Below, one piece after another: positions 18,903-28,672 of a stretch of DNA of 64,000 bases. A program made the position numbers and the translations under genes. The notes under the pieces were generated by a model. The model was given only the letters and a program-made list of their open reading frames with translations. It ran no database searches and was not told the DNA's origin. The first letter of the stretch is position 1. The number at the start of each line of letters is the position of its first letter. Source of the DNA: an uncultured Pelagibacteraceae bacterium (GTDB taxonomy: Bacteria > Pseudomonadota > Alphaproteobacteria > Pelagibacterales > Pelagibacteraceae); assembly GCA_902560625.1 (NCBI GenBank), contig CACEMD010000002.1, forward strand, positions 106,886 to 170,885. The letters run 5' to 3'.

Positions 18903-20432
18903 TTAATACTTTAATTTAATATCTGAAATTTTAAAAGCTTTTGTAAGTATTGATATAATTATATATGCAACAAATGTTATGATTACTAACAGCATTATCA
19001 CTAAAAGTTTATATTCATTTTCATATAATAATCTATTTGAGTAATAATCAATTAAATTATAAAAAAATATTGAAGTAATTATCGTTGACATAAATATTTT
19101 TAATAAATTGTTAATTAAATTTAAATTTATAGAAAAATATTTTTTATTATTTAAATAAATAAACAGTAATAAAGAATTTAACCAAGATGATGCTGTTGTT
19201 GCAATAGGTATAATTATAAATCCCACATCTTTAAAAAAATATAAACTTAAAATAACGTTGACAGCTACTGAAATAAGAGAAAAATAAAATGGTATCTTTG
19301 TATTATGTCTTGCAAATAGAAAGCTTGAAAAAATTTTAATAATTGAAAAAGCAGGCAAACCCAAAGCAAAATAAAAGAGTGCACGAGCTGAATTATTTGT
19401 ACTATTGAGGTCAAATTCACCGTAGCCAAATAGTGCAGAAGTAATTTCATTTGGAGCAATCAATAAAGCCATCATTGCAGGTAAACTTAAAAATAAACTG
19501 AGTTCTAATGCTTTATTCTGAATCAACTCTATCTTTGAGCGATCTTTGGATTGAACATTTTTTGTCAAATTAGGAAGAATTACTGTCCCTATAGCTATTC
19601 CTGCAACCGCTAAATTAATTTGGTATATTCTATCTGCATAATATAAGTATGAAACAGCACTTGCTTGAAATGATGCAATTACTGTTCCTATTAAAATATT
19701 TATTTGGGTTACACCAGATGAAAAGATACTTGGAAGAAGCTTTTTAAAAAACATTTTGACACTAGTAGGTATTTTAAAATTTAGTTCAATTTTGGATTTA
19801 TAAAATTTTCTTGAGTATATCATCAAAACTATAAGTTGAATTAAACCTGCTAAACTTACAACAAAAGACAGGTAGATAACCAAATGGTCATTTAGATAAT
19901 TTCCATAAAAAAGAACTAAAATTAATAAAATATTTAAAATAATTGGTGCTCCAGCAGCAGCTGCAAATTTGTTATGTGAATTTAATATTGCAGATAAGAA
20001 GGATGCTAAACTTACAAATATTAAAAATGGAAAAGTTAGTCGTGTTAATAAAATTGTTAATTCGATTTTCTCAGAATTATCCTTAAAGCCTGGTGCTAAT
20101 ATATAAATAAATCCAGGCATTAGAAGCTCTACAAGTGAAACGATAATTAGCAAACTAATTAGTAATAAGTTAAAAACTCGATTTGCAAATTCTTGACCTT
20201 TTTTTTTTCCTTTTATTAATTCAGATGAGTAACTTGGAACGAAAGCTGAGTTAAAAGTTCCTTCTGAGAACAATCTTCTAAATGTATTTGGAATCCTAAA
20301 TGCAACAAAAAATGCATCAGCAATCGGTCCTGAACCTAAATGAAAAGCTATTAAAACATCTCTTAAGTATCCTAGAATTCTACTAATTAAAGTAAAGAAA
20401 CTAAACGTACCTGTTGACTTAATTAGGTTCAT
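18903..20432 (-). CDS. murJ: Lipid II flippase MurJ
   Basis: 509 residues with about 14 membrane helices. It moves lipid II to the outer face of the inner membrane for peptidoglycan synthesis. The family N-terminus TLISRILGYLRDVLIA, then GPIADAFFVAFRIPNTFRRLFSEGTFNSAFVPSY, contains the cavity arginines typical of MurJ. The murJ-trpS adjacency is conserved in alphaproteobacteria. It is divergent from maeB with a 50-base gap that must hold both promoters. Confidence 0.97.
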   Translation of the reverse strand: MNLIKSTGTFSFFTLISRILGYLRDVLIAFHLGSGPIADAFFVAFRIPNTFRRLFSEGTFNSAFVPSYSSELIKGKKKGQEFANRVFNLLLISLLIIVSLVELLMPGFIYILAPGFKDNSEKIELTILLTRLTFPFLIFVSLASFLSAILNSHNKFAAAAGAPIILNILLILVLFYGNYLNDHLVIYLSFVVSLAGLIQLIVLMIYSRKFYKSKIELNFKIPTSVKMFFKKLLPSIFSSGVTQINILIGTVIASFQASAVSYLYYADRIYQINLAVAGIAIGTVILPNLTKNVQSKDRSKIELIQNKALELSLFLSLPAMMALLIAPNEITSALFGYGEFDLNSTNNSARALFYFALGLPAFSIIKIFSSFLFARHNTKIPFYFSLISVAVNVILSLYFFKDVGFIIIPIATTASSWLNSLLLFIYLNNKKYFSINLNLINNLLKIFMSTIITSIFFYNLIDYYSNRLLYENEYKLLVIMLLVIITFVAYIIISILTKAFKISDIKLKY

Positions 20433-20482
20433 AAATCATATTAGTCTTAAATTTGATCCATTTGTATATCTAATTACATATA

Positions 20483-22768
20483 ATGAAAAAAAATAAAATT
20501 GAACATTATTCCGAAAAAGAAGCTTTAGAATTTCATAATACCAACAAATCCGGAAAGATAGAGATAATCTCATCAAAGCCTATGACCACAAAGAGAGATT
20601 TAGCTCTAGCATACTCCCCAGGGGTTGCGGCACCTGTTAAAGCAATTTCTGAAAATCCTGATTTAGCATATGACTATACTACAAAAGGAAATCTGGTAGC
20701 TGTAATAAGTAATGGATCTGCAATATTAGGTCTTGGAAATCTAGGTGCTATCGCTTCAAAGCCTGTTATGGAGGGCAAAGCAGTATTATTTAAAAGATTT
20801 GCAGACATAGACTCTATTGATATTGAAATAGACTCTAATAATACCGAGGAAATAATAAATTCAATAAAAAATATATCTAAAAGTTTTGGTGGCATTAATC
20901 TGGAAGATATTGCTGCCCCAGACTGCTTTATAATTGAAAAAAAATTGAAGCAAATATTAGATATTCCAGTTTTTCATGATGATCAACATGGTACAGCAAT
21001 TATTACAAGCGCAGCATTAATAAATGCATGCGATATCGCAAAAAAAAAAATTGAAAAAATTAAAGTAGTTATTAATGGTGCGGGAGCCTCTGCTATGGCA
21101 TGTGCGAAGATGTTTATAAATTCAGGAGTAAATAAGAAAAATATTACAATGTTAGACTCGAAAGGAGTTATACATTCGGAAAGAAAGAATTTAAATGAGT
21201 GGAAAAAAAATTTTGCAATCAGAACAAATCATCGTTCATTAAAAGATGCATTGAAAGATTCAGACGTTTTTTTAGGACTATCTTCGGCAGGGGTTTTAAA
21301 AAAAGATATGATTAAGGTAATGTCAAAAAATCCTGTAATTTTTGCATGTGCAAATCCAGACCCTGAAATAATTCCTGAAGAAGTTGAGCAGGTTAGACAG
21401 GATGCAATTATTGCTACTGGAAGATCAGATTATCCAAATCAGGTAAATAATCTTCTTGGGTTTCCATATATATTTAGAGGTGCTTTAGATGTACGTGCTA
21501 AAACAATCAATGAGGAAATGAAAAGTGCTGCAGTAAAGGCAATCGCAAGTTTGGCTAGGGAGAGGGTTCCTGACGAAGTTGTTGCAGCAATGGGTGGTGA
21601 AAGACCAGTATATGGAAGAGAATATATAATTCCATCAACATTTGACCCAAGACTAGTTAGTGTAATACCTGTAGCAGTAGCTAAAGCAGCAATTAAAACT
21701 GGAGTAGCTAGAAAAAAAATAAAAGACTTTAATCTTTACTCTGAACAGCTTAAAAATAGATTAGATCCAACTGTTGCAGTAATTCAAGGTATTAATAATC
21801 AAATTAAAAAAACACAAAAAAAAGTTGTATTCGCAGATGGAGAAGACGAAAACAATCTAAAAGCTGCAATTGCATTTAAAAACAGCGGATTAGGTATTCC
21901 AATTTTAATAGCAAAGGAGGAACTTGTTAAAAAGAAATTACATGATATTGGATATGAAGAAAATCTTGGAATTCAAATAGTAAATTCTACAAATCAAAAA
22001 CTTAGAAAAAAGTACGTTGATTATTTATTTAAAAAACTTCAGAGAAAAGAAGGTTTGTTAGAAAGAGACTGTGATAAGTTAATTAGAAATGATAGAGTTA
22101 TATGGGGTGCATGCATGGTTTCATGTGGTGATGCTGATGCCTTAGTTACTGGTAATACAAGACGATATTCATCTTCATTAGAAAAAGTCTCAAGAGTAGT
22201 CGATGCGAGGACAGGTGAAATTATGTTTGGACTCAATATGGTGGTAAATAGGGGTAAAACCATATTTATTTGTGATACAACTGTTATAGAGTACCCCACT
22301 GCAAAACAATTGGCAGAAATGGCAATTTCAGCTGCAAGAGTAGTAAGATTATTTGGTTTTGATCCTAAAATTGCATTTTTATCTCACTCAACATTTGGTC
22401 AACCAACAACAGATAGAACTACTAGAATTAGTGATGCTGTAGATTTGCTTAAAGAAAAAAATGTAGACTTTAAGTTCGATGGGGAAATGCAGCCAGATGT
22501 TGCTCTGGAAGAAACCTACAAAGAACTTTATCCTTTTTCTCAAATCGTAGGAAATGCAAATGTTTTGATTATGCCTAGTTTACATAGTGCGGCTATATCA
22601 TTTAAAATTATAAAATCTATGAGCAGAGCCAAGGTAATCGGTCCATTACTTATAGGACTTGGTCAGGCTATTGAGATAGCTCCACTTAGAAGCTCAACCT
22701 CAGAAATTCTTAATTTGGCATCAGTTGCAGCATATTCATCAGGAGTAATAGATTATAAAAAAAATTAA
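20483..22768 (+). CDS. maeB: NADP-dependent malic enzyme with phosphotransacetylase-like domain
   Basis: 761 residues, the two-part MaeB architecture. Residues about 1-430 are malic enzyme: ALAYSPGVAAPV, GNLGAIASKPVMEGKAVLFK, the metal site DDQHGTAI, and the NAD(P) loop INGAGASAMACAK. Residues about 440-761 are a phosphotransacetylase-like domain (VVFADGEDENNLKAA). It oxidatively decarboxylates malate to pyruvate. The C-terminal domain generally lacks transacetylase activity in MaeB and acts in regulation and oligomerisation. The final four bases overlap the convergent BON-lipoprotein gene. Confidence 0.95.
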   Translation: MKKNKIEHYSEKEALEFHNTNKSGKIEIISSKPMTTKRDLALAYSPGVAAPVKAISENPDLAYDYTTKGNLVAVISNGSAILGLGNLGAIASKPVMEGKAVLFKRFADIDSIDIEIDSNNTEEIINSIKNISKSFGGINLEDIAAPDCFIIEKKLKQILDIPVFHDDQHGTAIITSAALINACDIAKKKIEKIKVVINGAGASAMACAKMFINSGVNKKNITMLDSKGVIHSERKNLNEWKKNFAIRTNHRSLKDALKDSDVFLGLSSAGVLKKDMIKVMSKNPVIFACANPDPEIIPEEVEQVRQDAIIATGRSDYPNQVNNLLGFPYIFRGALDVRAKTINEEMKSAAVKAIASLARERVPDEVVAAMGGERPVYGREYIIPSTFDPRLVSVIPVAVAKAAIKTGVARKKIKDFNLYSEQLKNRLDPTVAVIQGINNQIKKTQKKVVFADGEDENNLKAAIAFKNSGLGIPILIAKEELVKKKLHDIGYEENLGIQIVNSTNQKLRKKYVDYLFKKLQRKEGLLERDCDKLIRNDRVIWGACMVSCGDADALVTGNTRRYSSSLEKVSRVVDARTGEIMFGLNMVVNRGKTIFICDTTVIEYPTAKQLAEMAISAARVVRLFGFDPKIAFLSHSTFGQPTTDRTTRISDAVDLLKEKNVDFKFDGEMQPDVALEETYKELYPFSQIVGNANVLIMPSLHSAAISFKIIKSMSRAKVIGPLLIGLGQAIEIAPLRSSTSEILNLASVAAYSSGVIDYKKN

Positions 22769-23358
22769 TCTTTTTGAATTCTTAGATCTTCAACTAATAA
22801 AATGCTTGCAATTACATCCTCAACATCTGTAATATTTTTTGCCTCATCAATTACATTTTTTTTCTCATCTTCACTATGAGCTATGCCGTATATGTAAATT
22901 TTTTTTTTATAAGTGTCTAAGTTATAATTCACAGCCTTAATTCCTTTGTTAAATATAAGTGCAGATCGTAATTGCGATGTAATTAAAATATCTTTAGTAG
23001 ATCTTTTAAAATTAAACTCTTCCCTAATTTTGATATCATTTCTAACAGATCTTGCGCCATCAGTTTCCCAAGCTATTTTTGTAATTAACAATTTTTCATC
23101 TAGAGAGGAGACCTTGCCAGAAATAAAAATTCTTCCATCTAAAACTTTTGTGTTTAATGATAAAAGATAGTTTTTATCTTTCACTAATAATCTTGCAGTT
23201 AAATTTTTTTGCATTATTGAATCATCTATTTGGGTTCCCAATGAACGTGGATCTAAGGCTATACTTACGCCTGTTCCAAATATACCTGTGCTAGAAGTTC
23301 CAACACAACTAGCTATCATTAAAAATAATAGAAAAAATTTTATTAGGTTAAATTTCAT
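22765..23358 (-). CDS. BON-domain lipoprotein (DolP-like)
   Basis: 197 residues. A lipoprotein signal ends in MIASC (Cys18 as the lipid-modified residue), followed by a Gly/Ser/Thr linker. Two BON domains follow (about 45-112 and 118-190), each with the [VI]xGxVxSxxE-like strand-helix pattern (ISGKVSSLDEK and IYGIAHSEDEKK). Such proteins sit on the inner face of the outer membrane and support envelope integrity (as E. coli DolP does). It overlaps rsmI by 11 bases. The order rsmI-BON resembles the rsmI-yraN-BON cluster of relatives with yraN missing. Confidence 0.85.
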   Translation of the reverse strand: MKFNLIKFFLLFLMIASCVGTSSTGIFGTGVSIALDPRSLGTQIDDSIMQKNLTARLLVKDKNYLLSLNTKVLDGRIFISGKVSSLDEKLLITKIAWETDGARSVRNDIKIREEFNFKRSTKDILITSQLRSALIFNKGIKAVNYNLDTYKKKIYIYGIAHSEDEKKNVIDEAKNITDVEDVIASILLVEDLRIQKD

Positions 23359-24205
23359 CCTTTAGACTTAAACAATAGTTATAGATAGTTTTTTTTGAAA
23401 TTTTTTTTTTTAAGGTTATTTCTTTAACAATATCTTTTATACTCATTTTATTAATTAGTTTTTTTATTTTTTTTATATCTGATTCGTTCATTTTATTTGA
23501 GCTAATTTTAAAATCATCTTTTTCTGATATTACAACTGTAATTTCACCTTTAATTTTTTGTTTAAATTTTTCAAGATCATTCACTGATAATCTAAAATAC
23601 TCTTCATAATACTTTGTGATTTCTTTACAAATAACAATTTCTCTATCTTTAAAATATACCTTTAGCTCATCGATTATTCTATTAATTTTTTTTGATGATA
23701 TAAAAAATACAATTGAACAACTTAATTTGGATAAAAAAATAAAATCTTTTTTAATTTCATTTTGTTTATCTGGCAGAAAACCATGGAAATAATACTTATC
23801 AGAAAATCCACTAACTGAAATTGAAGCTGTTACAGAAGAAGGCCCTGGTACTGAAAATATATTAATCTTATTATCAACACACTCTCTTATAAGAAGTCTG
23901 CCAGGATCAGATATAGATGGAGTTCCAGCATCTGATACTAAAGACAATATTTTATTTGATTTTAAAATATTGATAAATTTGTCGATATTTCTTTTTTCAT
24001 TAAATTTATGATTTGATATTAAATTATTATTAATCTTATAATAAGAAAGTATTTTCTTCGATATTCTAGTATCTTCGCAAATAATATAGTCTGATTTTTT
24101 TAAAAGTTCTAAAGCTCTTATAGTAATATCTCCTAGATTTCCAATTGGAGTAGAAACAATATATAAACCACTTTTAATCTTATTTTTGTCTAATTGCGTA
24201 TACAT
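23348..24205 (-). CDS. rsmI: 16S rRNA (cytidine-1402-2'-O)-methyltransferase
   Basis: 285 residues, SAM-dependent tetrapyrrole-methylase fold. Markers are GLYIVSTPIGNLGDITIRALE, CEDTR (residues about 48-52), LVSDAGTPSISDPG and PGPSSVTASISVSGF. It methylates the ribose of C1402 in the ribosomal decoding centre. It is divergent from the LpoA-like gene with only 31 bases between them, the same arrangement as in many proteobacteria. The C-terminal 60 residues are lysine-rich and less conserved. Confidence 0.96.
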   Translation of the reverse strand: MYTQLDKNKIKSGLYIVSTPIGNLGDITIRALELLKKSDYIICEDTRISKKILSYYKINNNLISNHKFNEKRNIDKFINILKSNKILSLVSDAGTPSISDPGRLLIRECVDNKINIFSVPGPSSVTASISVSGFSDKYYFHGFLPDKQNEIKKDFIFLSKLSCSIVFFISSKKINRIIDELKVYFKDREIVICKEITKYYEEYFRLSVNDLEKFKQKIKGEITVVISEKDDFKISSNKMNESDIKKIKKLINKMSIKDIVKEITLKKKISKKTIYNYCLSLKDEI

Positions 24206-24236
24206 AAGTTAAAGCAATATAATATTAAATATAAAA

Positions 24237-25388
24237 ATGAAAACTTTAATTAAAATTATAAGCTTTTTATCAGCTATTATGTGTTCATTGATTAACACTG
24301 CCTATTCAGAAGAAAAAATTAAAATAGGATTAATTGTACCATTGTCTGGAGAATACAGTTTGATTGGAAAGTCTATACTTAAATCTACAAGACTTGCAGT
24401 GAATAAAATAGATGACAGTAAGATAGAAATATATCCAAGAGACACAAAGTCAAATCCAGTACAAACTTTTAAAGTTTCAAAAGAATTATATGATCAGGGA
24501 ATAAATATAATTATTGGCCCTGTTTTTAATGAAAATATTAAGTTATTAAATCAGTTAGAAGAAGTCACATTTTTATCTTTTACGAATAAAATAAACGGAA
24601 ATCCTAAAAATGTAATTAGCTCTGGTGTAAATGCGATATCACAAATTAAAACAATTAAGAAATTACAAAAAGAATTAGGTCTTGAGAGAAGTATTTTTTT
24701 GATACCTAATTCAAATTACAAAAATGAATTGGAGATAGCTATTGAAAAAACAAAAATTAATCTCAAAGATAAGTTTGTTTACAATATTGATCCAACTATT
24801 TTAACAGGCCAAATTGAAAAACTAACAAGATACAAACAAAGAAAAGAAAATCTGTTGGCAGAAATTAAAAGACTTGAAAATTTAGAAGACACAAGCAAAG
24901 CGTTAAAAATTGAGAATTTAAAAAAAAAAGATACTCTCGGAGGAATAAATTTTGACTCAGTAATAATTGGAGATTTTGACGAAAATCTAAAAAGTGTTGC
25001 AACCTCTTTACTTTATACTGATGTCTCGTCTAAAAGAGTAAAATATATAACTTTAAATCAATGGTTCGATGAGTCATTAATAAAAGAAACGAATCTTCAA
25101 CCAATTTATTTTCCTTCAATTAATAAAAAGAATTATGATGAGTTTAAAAAATTGTATTATGAAAACTATGGCGAACAACCAAATCAAATTTCTTTTCTAA
25201 GTTACGATCTAATAGGTCTCGTATATTTTTTAACATATAAAAATGATTTTAAATTAGACAAAAAAATATTTTTTAATAAAAACAAATTTAAAGGAAAAAT
25301 AGGAGTTTTTGAAATAGAAAAAAATACTATAACTCACCAATTAAATCTTTATTCTGTAGACGAAGGAGAATTTAAAAAAATTTTCTAA
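24237..25388 (+). CDS. LpoA/LppC-like periplasmic binding-protein-fold protein
   Basis: 383 residues. The signal peptide has a probable cleavage after TAYS; the only nearby Cys (position 17) is not in a good lipobox, so it may not be a lipoprotein. The mature part begins KIKIGLIVPLSGEYSLIGKS, the type-1 periplasmic-binding fold of amino-acid ABC transporters and of the LpoA activator of penicillin-binding proteins. Divergence from rsmI points to the LpoA-like role (peptidoglycan synthase activation), since no ABC transporter genes are nearby. It has a Lys/Glu-rich insertion near residues 200-225. Its end overlaps the convergent rdgB by 17 bases. Confidence 0.75.
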   Translation: MKTLIKIISFLSAIMCSLINTAYSEEKIKIGLIVPLSGEYSLIGKSILKSTRLAVNKIDDSKIEIYPRDTKSNPVQTFKVSKELYDQGINIIIGPVFNENIKLLNQLEEVTFLSFTNKINGNPKNVISSGVNAISQIKTIKKLQKELGLERSIFLIPNSNYKNELEIAIEKTKINLKDKFVYNIDPTILTGQIEKLTRYKQRKENLLAEIKRLENLEDTSKALKIENLKKKDTLGGINFDSVIIGDFDENLKSVATSLLYTDVSSKRVKYITLNQWFDESLIKETNLQPIYFPSINKKNYDEFKKLYYENYGEQPNQISFLSYDLIGLVYFLTYKNDFKLDKKIFFNKNKFKGKIGVFEIEKNTITHQLNLYSVDEGEFKKIF

Positions 25389-25977
25389 TTTTTTTAAAAG
25401 CAATATATCGGTGATCTATACTAAATTTTTTCGACGGTTTCATTTCACCAAAAGTTTTATTGTAACCACTTGGTATAAATATTGGGTCATACCCAAAACC
25501 ATTTTTACCTTTTTTTTTACTGGAAATTGAACCTTCAATCTTTCCAATTGATTTTTTTGATTTAAAACCTGGACCAAAAATTGTTAAGGCACATATAAAT
25601 CTTGCTTTAATTTTTTTTTTTTTCCAATTTTTATCTTTTTTAGATAACTCATTAAAAACTTTTTTTATAGCTAAGTTAAAATTATTTTTTTTTCCACTCC
25701 ATCTAGCTGAAAAAATTCCAGGTCTCTTATTTAATATATCAATCTCTAATCCAGAGTCATCTGCTAAGCAGATCATTGCACTTTTCTTTGAATAATACTT
25801 GGACTTAATTAACGAATTTTGGATAAATGTTTTTCCATTCTCTATTGGACTTTTTGATAAATTAAGATGAATTGGGGTATAGATTTTCACCCTTTTTGGG
25901 AGCAATTCTCTTATTTCACGCAATTTACCTCTATTATTTGATCCAATAAATATTTTTGAAATTTTTTTTTTTAACAT
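25372..25977 (-). CDS. rdgB: dITP/XTP pyrophosphatase (RdgB/HAM1 family)
   Basis: 201 residues. It removes non-canonical purine nucleoside triphosphates (dITP, XTP) from the pool. Family motifs: FIGSNNRGKLREIRELL at the N-terminus, CLADDSGLEIDILNKRPGIFSARW (metal/base site) and GFGYDPIFIPSGYNKTFGEM near the C-terminus. It is divergent from grpE with a 36-base gap. In many alphaproteobacteria rdgB is followed by hemW and preceded by rph and hrcA near grpE; none of those is present here. Confidence 0.95.
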   Translation of the reverse strand: MLKKKISKIFIGSNNRGKLREIRELLPKRVKIYTPIHLNLSKSPIENGKTFIQNSLIKSKYYSKKSAMICLADDSGLEIDILNKRPGIFSARWSGKKNNFNLAIKKVFNELSKKDKNWKKKKIKARFICALTIFGPGFKSKKSIGKIEGSISSKKKGKNGFGYDPIFIPSGYNKTFGEMKPSKKFSIDHRYIAFKKIRKFF

Positions 25978-26013
25978 CTGGAAAATTATTTATTTCTTAC
26001 CATATAAATCCTA

Positions 26014-26664
26014 ATGACTGAAAATGAAAGACAAAACATAAAGGGCGAGAAAGAAGAAAACAAGGATATAGTAAAGGAAGAGCGTGTAGAAAATGCAGAA
26101 CAAAAAGTTGAAGAAGCTAAAGAATCTGAAGAAAATGAAAGCCCATCTTTAGAAAAAAAAATTGAAGATCTAGAAGATAAGCTTAAAAGAACTTTAGCTG
26201 ATATGGAAAATCAAAGAAGACGTTTTGAAAAAGAAAAAGAGGAAGCTTTTGATTATGGAGGATTTTCATTTGCTCGAGAGGCATTAAATTTAATAGATAA
26301 TTTAGAAAGATCAAAACAATATTTAGAAAATGATGAAAAATTAAAAAATACTGAAGCCCTTAAAAAAATTTCTGATCACATAGACATTATACATAAAGAT
26401 ATGCTTTCAATATTTAAAAAAAATAATATTGAACCAATTGAATCAATAAATGAAAAATTAAATCCAAACTTACATCAAGCAATGATGGAAATTGAAGATG
26501 AGAAAAAAGAACCTGGTATAATTATTCAAGAAGTTCAAAAAGGATTTATGATGAAAGATCGGCTGTTAAGACCATCCTTAGTTGGAGTTGCTAAGAAACC
26601 TGAAAAAAATAAAGAAGAATCTAAAAAAAGCTCTGAAAATACTGAAAAAACGATAAAAAATTAA
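26014..26664 (+). CDS. grpE: Nucleotide exchange factor GrpE
   Basis: 216 residues. An acidic, Glu/Lys-rich N-terminal tail (1-50) and coiled coil precede the conserved region LADMENQRRRFEKEKEEAFDYG. The C-terminal beta domain follows (LNPNLHQAMMEIEDEKKEPGIIIQEVQKGFMMKDRLLRPSLVGVAK). It promotes ADP release from DnaK. It is first in grpE-dnaK-dnaJ, 60 bases before dnaK. The repressor gene hrcA is not adjacent and no CIRCE-like long inverted repeat was seen upstream. Confidence 0.96.
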   Translation: MTENERQNIKGEKEENKDIVKEERVENAEQKVEEAKESEENESPSLEKKIEDLEDKLKRTLADMENQRRRFEKEKEEAFDYGGFSFAREALNLIDNLERSKQYLENDEKLKNTEALKKISDHIDIIHKDMLSIFKKNNIEPIESINEKLNPNLHQAMMEIEDEKKEPGIIIQEVQKGFMMKDRLLRPSLVGVAKKPEKNKEESKKSSENTEKTIKN

Positions 26665-26724
26665 TGATCTATATAACTTGTACATTGAAAATTAACACTT
26701 ATATGAGCCTAGAAGATAAATAAT

Positions 26725-28647
26725 ATGAGCAAAGTAATTGGTATAGATTTAGGAACAACGAATTCTTGTGTGTCCATTATGGAGGGTACACAAGCTAAAG
26801 TATTAGAAAATGCAGAAGGTGCAAGAACAACTCCTTCAGTTGTAGCATTCTCTGATAATGATGAAAAACTAATTGGGCAGCCTGCAAAAAGACAAGCTGT
26901 TACAAACCCTGAAAATACTATATTTGCAGTTAAGAGATTAATTGGAAGAAATTTTGATGATCAAACAGTTAAAAAAGATATTGAGACTGCTCCATTTAAA
27001 ATTGTTAATTCTGATAAAGGTGATGCTTGGATTGAAGCTAAAGGACAAAAATATTCACCATCTCAAATTTCAGCTTTTGTTCTTCAAAAAATGAAAGAGA
27101 CAGCTGAAAAGTATTTAGGACAAGAAGTAAGTAAAGCAGTAATTACAGTACCAGCTTATTTTAATGACGCCCAAAGGCAAGCAACGAAAGATGCAGGAAA
27201 AATTGCTGGCTTAGAAGTTTTAAGAATTATAAATGAACCAACTGCAGCAGCATTGGCATATGGATTAGACAAAAAATCGAGTAAGAAAATAGCTGTTTAT
27301 GACCTAGGAGGTGGAACGTTTGATGTTTCTATCCTTGAATTAGGTGACGGTGTTTTCGAAGTTAAATCTACTAATGGCGATACATTTTTAGGTGGAGAAG
27401 ATTTTGACAATACAATTGTAGATTACTTATTAACAGAATTTAAAAAAGAAAACGGTATAGATTTAAAATCTGACAAACTTGCACTTCAAAGACTAAAGGA
27501 AGCTGCAGAAAAAGCAAAAATTGAGCTTTCATCTGCAACCCAAACTGAAATAAACTTACCATTCATAACTGCAGATAAGACTGGTCCAAAACATATAAAC
27601 TTAAAAATGACTAGAGCTAAATTAGAGGCTTTAGTTGAAGATTTAATTACAAGAACAATACCACCATGCAAAACTGCACTAAGCGATGCTGGATTATCTC
27701 CTTCTGATGTTAATGAGGTAATTTTAGTCGGTGGTATGACAAGGATGCCAAAAGTTATAGAAGAAGTTAAAAACTTTTTTGGTAAGGAGCCAAATAAAAG
27801 TGTTAACCCTGATGAAGTTGTTGCAATGGGAGCAGCAATTCAAGCAGGTGTGCTTCAAGGTGATGTAAAAGATGTTTTATTATTAGATGTAACTCCTTTA
27901 TCTCTAGGAATTGAGACTCTTGGAGGTGTATCTACTAAATTAATTGATAAAAATACAACAATTCCAACCAAAAAAAGCCAAGTATTTTCAACTGCTGAAG
28001 ATAATCAGCCTGCGGTTTCTATAAGAGTTCTCCAAGGGGAGAGGGAAATGGCAGCAGACAATAAAGTTTTAGGTAATTTTGAGCTAGTTGGTATAGCACC
28101 TGCGCCGAGAGGTGTGCCTCAAATTGAAGTTACATTTGATATAGACGCAAATGGAATAGTAAATGTATCAGCTAAAGACAAAGGAACTGGTAAAGAACAA
28201 AAAATACAAATCCAGGCTTCTGGGGGTTTAAGCGAAGATGAAATAAATAAAATGGTTAAAGATGCAGAGTCTAATAAAGAAGCTGATAAGAAAAAAAGAG
28301 AATCTGTTGATGCAAGAAATCAAGCGGATACACTTTTACATTCTACTGAAAAAAATCTTAAAGAGCACGGGAGCAAAGTGACTGAAGCAGATAAAAAAGC
28401 GATAGAGGATTCATCTGCAAATTTAAGAAATGCTTTAAAAGGAACTGATATAGAAGAAATTAAGAAAAAAACTCAAGATTTAGTTCAGAGTTCGATGAAA
28501 TTAGGAGAAGCAATTTATAAATCTCAACAAAGTGCTAAGCCAGGTGAAACGCCAAAAGACACAAAACAAGAAGGAAAAAAAGACGATAACGTTGTTGATG
28601 CAGACTTTGAAGAAGTAAAAGACGATAATAAAGAAAAAAGCGCCTAG
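26725..28647 (+). CDS. dnaK: Molecular chaperone DnaK (Hsp70)
   Basis: 640 residues, full length. ATPase domain: [12 protein letters not shown] at the N-terminus, [17 protein letters not shown], and [13 protein letters not shown] near 335. The linker [15 protein letters not shown] is followed by the substrate-binding domain and the helical lid. The C-terminus ends with an acidic [10 protein letters not shown] stretch like the EEV-type tails. It folds nascent and stressed proteins with DnaJ and GrpE encoded on either side. SD-like purines lie just before the ATG. Confidence 0.99.
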   Translation: MSKVIGIDLGTTNSCVSIMEGTQAKVLENAEGARTTPSVVAFSDNDEKLIGQPAKRQAVTNPENTIFAVKRLIGRNFDDQTVKKDIETAPFKIVNSDKGDAWIEAKGQKYSPSQISAFVLQKMKETAEKYLGQEVSKAVITVPAYFNDAQRQATKDAGKIAGLEVLRIINEPTAAALAYGLDKKSSKKIAVYDLGGGTFDVSILELGDGVFEVKSTNGDTFLGGEDFDNTIVDYLLTEFKKENGIDLKSDKLALQRLKEAAEKAKIELSSATQTEINLPFITADKTGPKHINLKMTRAKLEALVEDLITRTIPPCKTALSDAGLSPSDVNEVILVGGMTRMPKVIEEVKNFFGKEPNKSVNPDEVVAMGAAIQAGVLQGDVKDVLLLDVTPLSLGIETLGGVSTKLIDKNTTIPTKKSQVFSTAEDNQPAVSIRVLQGEREMAADNKVLGNFELVGIAPAPRGVPQIEVTFDIDANGIVNVSAKDKGTGKEQKIQIQASGGLSEDEINKMVKDAESNKEADKKKRESVDARNQADTLLHSTEKNLKEHGSKVTEADKKAIEDSSANLRNALKGTDIEEIKKKTQDLVQSSMKLGEAIYKSQQSAKPGETPKDTKQEGKKDDNVVDADFEEVKDDNKEKSA

Positions 28648-28672
28648 GATAACAACTTTGTCTTAACTAGTT

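Noticed and set aside
25978..26724. Heat-shock promoter or CIRCE element before grpE or dnaK
   Set aside because: The 36-base and 60-base gaps contain no 9-bp inverted repeat of CIRCE type and no acceptable sigma32 -35/-10 pair.
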